The notes: a model not told the origin generated them from the sequence alone. Positions 1 through 5,170 are shown, counted from the stretch's first letter. The stretch is 6,767 bases of DNA from RGIG6375 sp964472725 (GCA_964472725.1 CAYYLZ010000092.1:1-6767); one strand, 5' to 3'. Numbers and translations are program-made.

Positions 1-133
1 TATAATATACATATGCTTGTGCTAAACTCCTGATTGGATTAGAAACAAATTGTTCTTGTTTTTTGTTCAACTTTAAGTTAAATGTCTGTATGAAGTTATT
101 CTCATCAATTCGTGTTAGTTCAATATTACGCAT
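1..133 (-). CDS. GNAT-family N-acetyltransferase, polyamine-acetyltransferase-like (N-terminal fragment, runs off left edge)
   Basis: The minus strand opens with ATG at 133-131 and stays open for 44 codons to the window edge. The peptide begins MRNIELTRIDENNF and continues with ...NKKQEQFVSNPIRSLAQAYVYY at the edge. The pattern 'L-R/T-x-I-x-x-x-N-F ... L-x-x-x-Q-x-x-F-V-S/A-x-N/P-x-x-S-L-A-Q-A' is the usual N-terminus of GNAT acetyltransferases of the spermidine/diamine (PaiA/BltD-like) group, which transfer acetyl from acetyl-CoA to small amines. The acetyl-CoA-binding motif A would lie outside the window, so the substrate cannot be judged. The start is fixed by a perfect AGGAGG at 143-138, with a 4-base spacer. 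Codons are AT-ended, unlike the GC-rich genes from 476 onward, which suggests a different origin. The gene is divergent from the peptidase gene. Family is confident; substrate is inference. Confidence 0.8.
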   Translation of the reverse strand, partial: MRNIELTRIDENNFIQTFNLKLNKKQEQFVSNPIRSLAQAYVYY

Positions 134-137
134 AATT

Positions 138-185
138 CCTCCTGTTTGTTGTGGAGGGATTACAGCAAAATGTATTCTCCCTCCA
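138..185 (-). promoter_or_regulatory. Candidate translational attenuator: mutually exclusive stem-loops including an anti-SD arm
   Basis: Read on the minus strand, three segments compete. Arm 1, TGGAGGGA (185-178), lies in codons 15-17 of the 22-codon ORF. Arm 2, TCCCTCCA (159-152), begins at the base right after that ORF's TAA. Arm 3 is the GNAT Shine-Dalgarno AGGAGG (143-138). Arms 1 and 2 are perfectly complementary over 8 bp, and inside their loop TACA (174-171) can also pair with TGTA (164-161). The CCTCC of arm 2 (157-153) can instead pair with GGAGG of the SD (142-138) across a 10-base loop, hiding the GNAT ribosome site. This is the logic of leader-peptide attenuators such as those of erm and cat genes. 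The complementarity is seen; the function is inferred. No U-tract follows, so it is not an intrinsic terminator. Confidence 0.45.
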
Positions 186-228
186 AATTCAATGCTTCAA
201 TAGTTACCAGATTATAGTTTCTATTCAT
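160..228 (-). CDS. 22-codon short ORF, possible leader peptide for the GNAT gene
   Basis: ATG at 228-226 is followed by 21 further sense codons and TAA at 162-160. The peptide starts MNRNYNLVTIEAL and ends EGEYILL. An AAAGGAG ribosome site (245-239) lies 10 bases upstream, which is good support for translation of so short a frame. The stop is 26 bases before the GNAT ATG on the same strand. The peptide has no signal sequence, no Cys and no run of a single amino acid that would mark a classic amino-acid attenuation leader. Its last third overlaps one arm of an inverted repeat whose other arm can pair with the GNAT ribosome site, which suggests a cis-acting role for its translation. It could also be a remnant of a decayed gene or chance. 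I do not recognise the peptide. Confidence 0.4.
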   Translation of the reverse strand: MNRNYNLVTIEALNLEGEYILL

Positions 229-251
229 AAATGAACATCTCCTTTCGATTC

Positions 252-289
252 GGGATATCTATGTAAACACAAATGTGTAATTGTATCCC
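252..289. repeat. Two-tier inverted repeat upstream of the short ORF
   Basis: GGGATA (252-257) is the exact complement of TATCCC (284-289). Nested between them are ACAC (267-270) and GTGT (275-278) around AAAT. On the minus strand this sits 6 bases before the AAAGGAG ribosome site of the 22-codon ORF. It could be an operator, or a weak hairpin in the 5' leader of the GNAT transcript. The arms are short and the sequence AT-rich, so chance cannot be excluded. Confidence 0.3.
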
Positions 290-318
290 TGAAAGTTCAA
301 ATTTGTTATTGAGGTTAC

Positions 319-345
319 ATTATCATATTTTTCTGTTTTCATCAA
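319..345 (-). promoter_or_regulatory. Weak promoter candidate for the short ORF and GNAT gene
   Basis: On the minus strand, TTGATG (345-340) is followed after 15 bases by GATAAT (324-319, 5 of 6 to TATAAT). The spacer is shorter than the preferred 17. Transcription would start near 312 and give a leader of about 180 bases before the GNAT ATG, covering the inverted repeats and the short ORF. No better minus-strand pair was found in this gap. Confidence 0.25.
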
Positions 346-412
346 CATATCGTGCAATTGTTTATGCTTCAATCCGCAAAACTAAAACAAAAGTAATGGA
401 TAGCCAAGCCAC

Positions 413-441
413 TTGCAATTGGCAACACAATAAGCTATATT
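413..441 (+). promoter_or_regulatory. Sigma-A-type promoter of the peptidase gene
   Basis: The -35 TTGCAA (413-418, 4 of 6 to TTGACA) and -10 TATATT (436-441, 5 of 6 to TATAAT) are separated by an ideal 17 bases. Transcription would start near 448, giving a short leader of about 28 bases that contains the ribosome site. The -35 lies within a near-palindrome, TTGC-AATTG-GCAA (413-425), a possible operator. Confidence 0.6.
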
Positions 442-462
442 ATTAACTATAAATATACTTTT

Positions 463-468
463 GGAGGA
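463..468 (+). promoter_or_regulatory. Ribosome binding site that fixes the peptidase start at ATG 476
   Basis: GGAGGA lies 7 bases before ATG 476. An in-frame TTG at 461 would extend the protein by five residues, but it overlaps this ribosome site and is upstream of any sensible SD spacing. ATG 476 is therefore the start. Confidence 0.85.
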
Positions 469-475
469 ACTCTTT

Positions 476-1513
476 ATGGAGCGTAAATACGCTGAATATG
501 CCGCCGAACAGGCGGTACAGCTTCTTTCTATTGACAGCCCCACCGGCTACACCGCCGCGGCGGCTCAGTGGGTACATAAGGCCTTTGAAGAGCTTGGCTT
601 CGAGGCAACTATCACCACCAAGGGAGGCGTGCTCATCGACCTTGGCGGCAAGGACGAAAATGACGCTCTGATGTTGGAGGCCCATGCGGATACTCTCGGT
701 GGAATGGTTGCTGAAATCAAGGGCAACGGTCGCCTCCGCCTGACCAATCTGGGCGGTATGCGCGCAGAGAACGGCGAAGCGGAGAACATACGCGTCCACA
801 CCCGCGACGGCAAGATTATCGAAGGCACCCTGCAGCTTTGCAATGCCTCTGTCCACGTAAACGGCGAGTACGCCAGCACCAAGCGCAGTTTTGATACTAC
901 CGAGGTACTGCTGGACGAGGACGTAAAGTCTGCCGATGATACCCGTAAGCTGGGCATCGAGGTGGGCGATATAGTTGCATTTGATCCCCGTACCCGCATT
1001 ACCGACTCCGGCTATATCAAGAGCCGTTTCCTTGACGACAAGCTGTCTGTGGGCATTCTGCTCGGCTTTGCAAAGTATATTAAGGATACAGGAATAGAAC
1101 TCGGCCGCAGGGTATATGTCCACGTTACTGTATACGAAGAAGTTGGTCACGGCGGCGCAGGCAGCGTTCCTGCGGGCGTAACCGAGGCCATAAGCGTCGA
1201 TATGGGCTGCGTGGGTGACGGTCTGCAGTGTACCGAAAAGCAGGTTTCCATCTGCGCCAAGGACTCCGGCGGCCCTTACAGCTACGATGTTGTAGGCAAG
1301 CTTATTGCTGCCGCAAAGAAGGAAGAAGCAGATTACGCCGTTGATGTATATCCTCACTACGGCTCCGACGTTGAGGCGACTCTCAGCGCAGGCAATGACA
1401 TACGCCACGGTCTTATCGGCGCAGGCGTTTACGCCAGCCACGGCTACGAGCGCAGCCATGTGGACGGTGTATGGAATACTCTCAAGGTACTCAAGGGTTA
1501 TTTGAACGTCTGA
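476..1513 (+). CDS. M42-family metallo-aminopeptidase (dinuclear metal, FrvX/PepA-like)
   Basis: A 345-residue cytoplasmic protein with no signal peptide, of the length usual for M42 peptidases. These form large shells and release N-terminal residues from peptides using two metal ions. Visible active-site motifs, in order: EAHADTLGG with H70 and D72; FLDDK with the bridging D187; VYEEVGHGGAG with the catalytic/ligand pair E221-E222; SVDMG with D242; and ERSH with H328 as the last metal ligand. YGSDVEA (295-301) matches the family's 'G-T/S-D' loop. Residues of about 75-170 between the first two motifs fit the inserted dimerisation domain. All five metal-ligand positions appear present, so activity is expected. 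The HADTLGG form differs from the commoner H-M-D-E-I-G and suggests a less-studied subgroup; peptide specificity is unknown. It has its own promoter, is divergent from the GNAT gene, and lies 165 bp upstream of the symporter start. M20-type hydrolase is a less likely alternative. Confidence 0.88.
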   Translation: MERKYAEYAAEQAVQLLSIDSPTGYTAAAAQWVHKAFEELGFEATITTKGGVLIDLGGKDENDALMLEAHADTLGGMVAEIKGNGRLRLTNLGGMRAENGEAENIRVHTRDGKIIEGTLQLCNASVHVNGEYASTKRSFDTTEVLLDEDVKSADDTRKLGIEVGDIVAFDPRTRITDSGYIKSRFLDDKLSVGILLGFAKYIKDTGIELGRRVYVHVTVYEEVGHGGAGSVPAGVTEAISVDMGCVGDGLQCTEKQVSICAKDSGGPYSYDVVGKLIAAAKKEEADYAVDVYPHYGSDVEATLSAGNDIRHGLIGAGVYASHGYERSHVDGVWNTLKVLKGYLNV

Positions 1514-1565
1514 TTTAATAGCGCGCTTGTGTCAAAAATGCAGCATAGCGTGAGTTATATTAAAT

Positions 1566-1601
1566 TAATTGCAATTATTTTACCTATTAAACGAATAATA
1601 G
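1566..1601. repeat. Paired palindromes upstream of the symporter promoter
   Basis: TAATTGCAATTA (1566-1577) is a perfect 12-bp palindrome. Six bases later CTATTA (1584-1589) and TAATAG (1596-1601) form a perfect inverted repeat around AACGAA. The second ends 11 bp before the symporter -35 box, a plausible position for a transcription-factor site. The first contains TTGCAATT, which also occurs at 413-420 over the peptidase -35. Palindromes are common in AT-rich DNA, so this is tentative. The hairpins lack a GC stem and U-tract, so they are poor terminators. Confidence 0.35.
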
Positions 1602-1612
1602 CCAAAAAAATC

Positions 1613-1641
1613 TTGGCAAATGTCTTAAAATAGGTTATAAT
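1613..1641 (+). promoter_or_regulatory. Strong sigma-A-type promoter of the symporter gene
   Basis: TTGGCA (1613-1618, 5 of 6 to TTGACA), a 17-base spacer, then a perfect TATAAT (1636-1641). Transcription should begin near 1648. The last two bases of the -10 box are also the first two of an ATG at 1640, which therefore cannot be the translation start of this transcript. Confidence 0.8.
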
Positions 1642-1661
1642 GAATGCGTTCAATTTTAAAT

Positions 1662-1668
1662 GGAGAGG
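1662..1668 (+). promoter_or_regulatory. Ribosome binding site that fixes the symporter start at GTG 1679
   Basis: GGAGAGG lies 10 bases before GTG 1679. No comparable site precedes the in-frame ATG 1640, which sits within the promoter. Both lines of evidence favour GTG. Confidence 0.7.
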
Positions 1669-1678
1669 AACAGGAAAA

Positions 1679-3079
1679 GTGGAAGCTATTTTAAGTTTAA
1701 TCACAAAAATAAACGATGCCGTAAACGGATTTGTGTGGGGCGTTCCCGCCATGATCTGCATTATGGGCGTAGGCATACTTCTCAGTGTAAGAACAAAGTT
1801 TATTCAGTTCCGCAGATTCGGTAAGGCAATGAAGGCCACCATCGGCAAGCTGTTCAGCAAGGGTGAGGCAGGCGAAGGCTCCATCACTCCTTTCCAGGCC
1901 GTATGTACCGCCCTTTCCGCCACCGTCGGAACGGGTAATATCGCGGGTGTTGCGGGCGCTATAGCTCTCGGCGGCCCCGGCGCCGTATTCTGGATGTGGA
2001 TTTCCGCTCTGCTGGGCATGTGCACCAAGTTTGCGGAAGTTACCCTCGCCGTCCATTTCCGTGAGAGAAATGCTCACGGCGACTATGTTGGCGGCCCCAT
2101 GTATTACATCAAGAACGGTCTCAGTAAGCGCTGGCGCTTCCTTGCCGTGCTCTATGCCGTATTCGGAGTGCTCACCGTATTCGGTACCGGCAACGCCACT
2201 CAGGTAAATACCATTACTACCGCCATCAATACCGCTCTCGTCAGCCTGAATATCATTGGCGAGGAGAGCAAGGGCATCGTAAGCCTTATCCTCGGCATTC
2301 TCATCACTATCTCCGTCGGCCTCGTTCTGCTGGGCGGCATCAAGAGAATAGGTAAGGTAGCCGAGAGACTGGTTCCCTTCATGGCGCTGCTTTACATCGT
2401 CCTCGGTGTCGGCGTTATCATCATCAACATCAAAAATGTTCCCGCCGTATTTGCCTCCATCTTTGAAGGCGCGTTCAATCCCAGGGCCGTTACCGGCGGT
2501 ATCGTGGGAAGCATGTTCATCAGTATGCGCAGAGGCGTTTCCCGTGGTATCTTCTCCAATGAGGCCGGCCTTGGTACCGGTTCCATCGCCCACGCCACCT
2601 CCGAGGTAAAGGATCCCGTTGAGCAGGGTCTGTTCGGTATCTTTGAAGTATTTATCGATACCATTATCATCTGCACCCTCACCGCGCTTACCGTTCTCTG
2701 CAGCGGCATCAACATCGAATTCGGCGTTTCCGCAGGTGCAGAGCTCACCATCGCAGGCTTCGTAGCAACCTACGGCAACTGGATCACTATATTCTCCGCT
2801 ATCGCAATGACCTGCTTCGCATTCTCCACCATTCTTGGCTGGGGGCTTTATGGCGCACGCTGCCTTGAGTTTATCGCTTCCGAGAAGTGGATAAAGCCCT
2901 TCATGGTAGTCTATTCCCTTATGGGTATCGTGGGTGCTACTATGGATCTCGGCCTTCTGTGGGGCATCGCAGACACCTTCAACGGACTTATGGCAATTCC
3001 CAACCTTATCGCGCTGTTCCTACTTTCCGGCACAGTTGTAAAACTTGTCAAGCAGCATAACGAAACAAGATTGAAGTAA
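1679..3079 (+). CDS. Sodium:alanine/glycine symporter, AGCS family
   Basis: A 466-residue polytopic membrane protein that couples sodium (or proton) entry to uptake of small neutral amino acids, usually alanine or glycine. Counting from GTG 1679, the N-terminus (MEAILSLITKINDAVNGFVWG, read with initiator Met) matches family starts. Diagnostic motifs follow: TALSATVGTGNIAGVA (77-92, unwound substrate/sodium-binding helix), GGPGAVFWMW (98-107, the AGCS signature), GGPMYYI (138-144) and GIFSNEAGLGTGS (290-302). About ten to eleven hydrophobic segments are visible, ending with a short basic cytoplasmic tail. Length is normal and no key motif is missing. It has its own strong promoter and ends at a hairpin terminator, so it is probably monocistronic. 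Exact substrate (Ala, Gly, D-Ala or Gln) cannot be read from sequence. Starting at ATG 1640 would add 13 residues encoded by promoter DNA and is rejected. Confidence 0.93.
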   Translation: MEAILSLITKINDAVNGFVWGVPAMICIMGVGILLSVRTKFIQFRRFGKAMKATIGKLFSKGEAGEGSITPFQAVCTALSATVGTGNIAGVAGAIALGGPGAVFWMWISALLGMCTKFAEVTLAVHFRERNAHGDYVGGPMYYIKNGLSKRWRFLAVLYAVFGVLTVFGTGNATQVNTITTAINTALVSLNIIGEESKGIVSLILGILITISVGLVLLGGIKRIGKVAERLVPFMALLYIVLGVGVIIINIKNVPAVFASIFEGAFNPRAVTGGIVGSMFISMRRGVSRGIFSNEAGLGTGSIAHATSEVKDPVEQGLFGIFEVFIDTIIICTLTALTVLCSGINIEFGVSAGAELTIAGFVATYGNWITIFSAIAMTCFAFSTILGWGLYGARCLEFIASEKWIKPFMVVYSLMGIVGATMDLGLLWGIADTFNGLMAIPNLIALFLLSGTVVKLVKQHNETRLK

Positions 3080-3081
3080 CC

Positions 3082-3117
3082 ACAAGGACCCTGAACATTC
3101 GTTCAGGGTCTTCTTGT
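3082..3117 (+). terminator. Intrinsic terminator of the symporter gene
   Basis: A perfect 10-bp stem GACCCTGAAC (3087-3096) / GTTCAGGGTC (3101-3110) closes a four-base ATTC loop, three bases after the TAA region. ACAAG (3082-3086) and CTTGT (3113-3117) can lengthen the stem across a small TT bulge. The tail TTCTTGTAT is only moderately U-rich, so some read-through into the polymerase IV gene is possible. Confidence 0.75.
3092..3105. promoter_or_regulatory. Candidate LexA (SOS) operator upstream of the polymerase IV gene
   Basis: TGAACATTCGTTCA contains GAAC-N4-GTTC, the core of the Gram-positive LexA/DinR box (CGAACRNRYGTTCG). It differs from that consensus at the two outer bases and at one inner purine position. 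It lies 63 bp upstream of the polymerase IV ATG. The same bases form the tip of the symporter terminator stem, so the palindrome may be explained by the hairpin alone. SOS control of dinB-type genes in Firmicutes makes an operator role plausible. Confidence 0.4.
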
Positions 3118-3143
3118 ATATTGAGGGCAAGGTATGATAGAAT
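3114..3143 (+). promoter_or_regulatory. Probable promoter of the polymerase IV gene (weak match)
   Basis: TTGTAT (3114-3119, 3 of 6) and TAGAAT (3138-3143, 5 of 6) are separated by 18 bases. An overlapping TATGAT (3133-3138) is an alternative -10. The -35 overlaps the distal part of the symporter terminator. A gene of this kind is expected to have a weak, inducible promoter. Confidence 0.4.
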
Positions 3144-3167
3144 AAGAAAAAAGGAGGGGAAGGCGAT

Positions 3168-4415
3168 ATGAAAAAGTTAATATTCCACGTTGACGTCAAC
3201 AGCGCGTTCCTTTCATGGGAGGCGGCGAAGCGCGTAGCGGCGGGCGAAGAAGATTTGCGCCTTATACCCTCCGCGATAGGCGGCGACAGGGAAAAGAGGA
3301 CGGGAGTTATCCTCGCCAAGTCCATACCGGCCAAGAAATTCGGAGTTAAGACGGGTGAGCCGGTAGGCATGGCGCTGCGCAAGTGTCCTGACCTTTATTT
3401 GGCGCGGCCGGATTTCAAGCTGTATGAGAAAAACTCCCGAGCCTTTATGGATATCTGCCGCAAATATGCCCCGGTGGTGGAGAAATACTCCATCGACGAG
3501 TGCTTTTTGGATATGAGCGGCACAAGCCTTATATACCCCGACCCTGTGGCTATAGCTCATAAGATAAAGGACTCCATTCGCGATGAATTGGGCTTTACGG
3601 TCAATGTGGGCATAAGCTGCAATAAGCTGCTGGCGAAGATGGCCAGCGATTTTGAAAAGCCCGATAAGGTGCATACACTCTTCCCGGAGGAAGTGCCCAC
3701 AAAAATGTGGCCAATGCCCGTACGGGAGCTGTTTTCCGTTGGCAGAGCCACGGCGGAACGGCTGGAAACTGCCAATATCCGTACCATTGGTGATTTGGCG
3801 GCGATGGAATTGGAGCGCCTGCAGTTCCTTGTGGGCAATAAAATGGGCGCTATGCTCCATGATTATGCTAACGGCAGGGACGATACGCCGGTTCTCACAC
3901 AGCGGGAAGATGCCAAGGGCTACAGTAATTCAACCACCCTTGAAGCAGACGTTACCGATTTTGAGCAGGCGAATGTTATTCTGCTTGCTCTTTCGGACAG
4001 CGTTGCCGCCCGTATGAGGGCGGATAATGCCAAGGCCTACTGCGTATCGGTCACGGCGCGTTCAAACGACTTTAAAACCCGCTCGCATCAGAAAAAACTG
4101 GACGAGGCGACAGATATAACCTCGGAAATATACGAAATCGTGAAGCAACTCTTTGTTGAGATGTGGGACGGAACAACGCCCCTGCGTTTGCTTGGCGTGG
4201 CAGTTTCGGATATAACCCGTGAGGATTATGTGCAGCAGTCCCTGTTCTTCGATGTGAAGAAGGATAAGGCGCGGAAGATAGACAAAGCCGTTGACAATAT
4301 CCGTGGACGCTACGGCACGGACGTTATCAGCCGCGGTTCATCTTATGGATCGTCGGTGCGTGTCGGCAGCAAGCATAAGGCGCAGGTAGAGCTTGAAAAT
4401 GAGAATAAAGAATGA
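3168..4415 (+). CDS. dinB: Y-family DNA polymerase IV (translesion synthesis)
   Basis: A 415-residue, error-prone, lesion-bypassing DNA polymerase without a proofreading domain. Palm/fingers span about residues 1-165, with metal-binding D9 in FHVDVNSAFLSWEA and D110-E111 in YSIDECFLDMS. F14 sits at the steric-gate position that excludes ribonucleotides. VGISCNKLLAKMASDFEKP (147-165) is the classic palm end. The thumb (about 166-240) carries helix-hairpin-helix-like FSVGRATAERLE and RTIGDLAAME; the little finger covers about 245-350. QQSLF (356-360) matches the sliding-clamp-binding pentapeptide. The start ATG 3168 has GGAGG at 3153-3157, ten bases upstream. The VN in place of the usual MD after D9 is typical of a Clostridia-type branch. 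All catalytic residues are present. It follows a possible LexA box and converges on the methyltransferase gene, with a shared terminator. A non-DinB Y-family member is the only alternative. Confidence 0.93.
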   Translation: MKKLIFHVDVNSAFLSWEAAKRVAAGEEDLRLIPSAIGGDREKRTGVILAKSIPAKKFGVKTGEPVGMALRKCPDLYLARPDFKLYEKNSRAFMDICRKYAPVVEKYSIDECFLDMSGTSLIYPDPVAIAHKIKDSIRDELGFTVNVGISCNKLLAKMASDFEKPDKVHTLFPEEVPTKMWPMPVRELFSVGRATAERLETANIRTIGDLAAMELERLQFLVGNKMGAMLHDYANGRDDTPVLTQREDAKGYSNSTTLEADVTDFEQANVILLALSDSVAARMRADNAKAYCVSVTARSNDFKTRSHQKKLDEATDITSEIYEIVKQLFVEMWDGTTPLRLLGVAVSDITREDYVQQSLFFDVKKDKARKIDKAVDNIRGRYGTDVISRGSSYGSSVRVGSKHKAQVELENENKE

Positions 4416-4448
4416 AAAAGCCACTGTCGGCGTGGACAGTGGCTTTTT
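4415..4448. terminator. Bidirectional intrinsic terminator between convergent genes
   Basis: Stem GCCACTGTC (4420-4428) / GACAGTGGC (4435-4443), nine perfect pairs with loop GGCGTG. It is flanked by five A (4415-4419) and five T (4444-4448), so each strand reads as a GC stem followed by a U-tract. It fills nearly all of the 36-bp gap between the polymerase IV stop (4413-4415) and the methyltransferase stop (4454-4452) and can serve both. Confidence 0.93.
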
Positions 4449-4451
4449 GCG

Positions 4452-5165
4452 TCAGTTTTTCTGCAGCTTGATTATAAGATAGCTGGGAATCTCGAAAGCG
4501 GAATTGCCTTTTTTCTCGGTTTCCGCGTGGAGCGGCTCCTGCATTTCGAGAATAGTTAAACCATTGTGGATAATGGCGTTTATGTAGTCGCTGAAGGTGT
4601 GGTGGTAGCTGTAGCTTAAAAGCTCCTCCAGTTCTTCATCACCGTTGTACCAGGGCTGAACAAAGCTGTCGGTGCGGGGGTGAGGGGCATCCTGACCGCC
4701 CTTTGTAAGGTGAGCGGAATAGATGGGGTTTACAACGGAGATTATGCAGATGCCCTTATAGGTGAGCATATCGTAAATATTGGCGAAAAGCGGGAACAGG
4801 TCAACGATGTAGTGGGAAAGGGTAGAGGAGAATACTACATCGTACTGGTCCTCGGGGACGAAATCGTGCAGGTCGCCCTTGACGAAGCGTGCCTTTGAAC
4901 CGCGGGACTCTGCCTTTTTGCGGGCAATGCGAAGCATTTCATCGGATATATCTACGCCGGTGAGCTTGCGGGGGCCTGCTTCCTCCAACAGGAAGGTATA
5001 GCGGCCGCTGCCGCAGCCAAGGTCGATAACGGATTTGCCCTTTATGTCGGGCAGCATGGCCTGTATGCAGGGCCACTCGATGGTATCACGGTAGGAGTTT
5101 TTGCCGGAGGTAAAAGCGTCATAAGCCGTGGCCATTTTATTCCAGAGTTGTTCAATATGATTCAT
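4452..5165 (-). CDS. Class I SAM-dependent methyltransferase, substrate unknown
   Basis: A 237-residue soluble Rossmann-fold methyltransferase. Counting from ATG 5165, SAM-binding motif I is VIDLGCGSG (46-54); the acidic residue that holds the ribose is D72 in GVDISDEML; a GD at 97-98 fits the adenine-contacting loop; and YDVVFSSTLSHYI (108-120) is the post-II/motif IV region. These place it among general Methyltransf_11/25-type enzymes (UbiE-like fold). The C-terminal part (about 145-235), with NPIYSAHL and a WYNGDEELEEL segment, should form the acceptor pocket but matches no substrate class that I recognise. No DNA- or rRNA-methyltransferase motif (such as NPPY) is seen. The gene starts 10 bp after the dnaE stop, so it is probably cotranscribed and translationally coupled. 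Family confident; function unknown. Confidence 0.85.
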   Translation of the reverse strand: MNHIEQLWNKMATAYDAFTSGKNSYRDTIEWPCIQAMLPDIKGKSVIDLGCGSGRYTFLLEEAGPRKLTGVDISDEMLRIARKKAESRGSKARFVKGDLHDFVPEDQYDVVFSSTLSHYIVDLFPLFANIYDMLTYKGICIISVVNPIYSAHLTKGGQDAPHPRTDSFVQPWYNGDEELEELLSYSYHHTFSDYINAIIHNGLTILEMQEPLHAETEKKGNSAFEIPSYLIIKLQKN

Positions 5166-5170
5166 GGAAT

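Larger units (their letters stand above)
134..475. other. AT-rich divergent intergenic region between the GNAT and peptidase genes
   Basis: This 342-bp gap contains no long gene. From left to right it holds the GNAT Shine-Dalgarno (138-143), an 8-bp inverted repeat (152-159/178-185), a 22-codon minus-strand ORF (160-228) with ribosome site AAAGGAG (245-239), a two-tier inverted repeat (252-289), a weak minus-strand promoter candidate (319-345), a copy of TGCAATTG (353-360), and the peptidase promoter (413-441) and ribosome site (463-468). It must drive transcription in both directions. No tRNA, recognised riboswitch family or insertion-sequence end was seen. Confidence 0.7.

Noticed and set aside
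152..185. Inverted repeat TGGAGGGA/TCCCTCCA as an intrinsic terminator
   Set aside because: The loop is long (18 bases) and no U-tract follows on either strand; a role in translation control fits better.
461..475. TTG start at 461 for the peptidase
   Set aside because: It overlaps the GGAGGA ribosome site that correctly serves ATG 476.
443..1459. Long minus-strand ORF (338 codons) opposite the peptidase gene
   Set aside because: It is antisense to a gene with clear catalytic motifs, has no recognisable domain or good ribosome site, and arises from the GC-rich third positions of the real gene.
1514..1565. Intrinsic terminator for the peptidase gene
   Set aside because: AGCGCGCT is a short palindrome without a useful loop, and no GC stem followed by a U-tract was found; read-through or factor-dependent termination is possible.
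1640..1678. ATG start at 1640 for the symporter
   Set aside because: The ATG shares bases with a perfect TATAAT -10 box, so it lies upstream of the expected transcript start and has no good ribosome site.
1697..2593. Minus-strand ORF (298 codons) opposite the symporter gene
   Set aside because: It is acidic, low in hydrophobic structure, shows no known motif, and lies entirely antisense to a well-supported membrane transporter.
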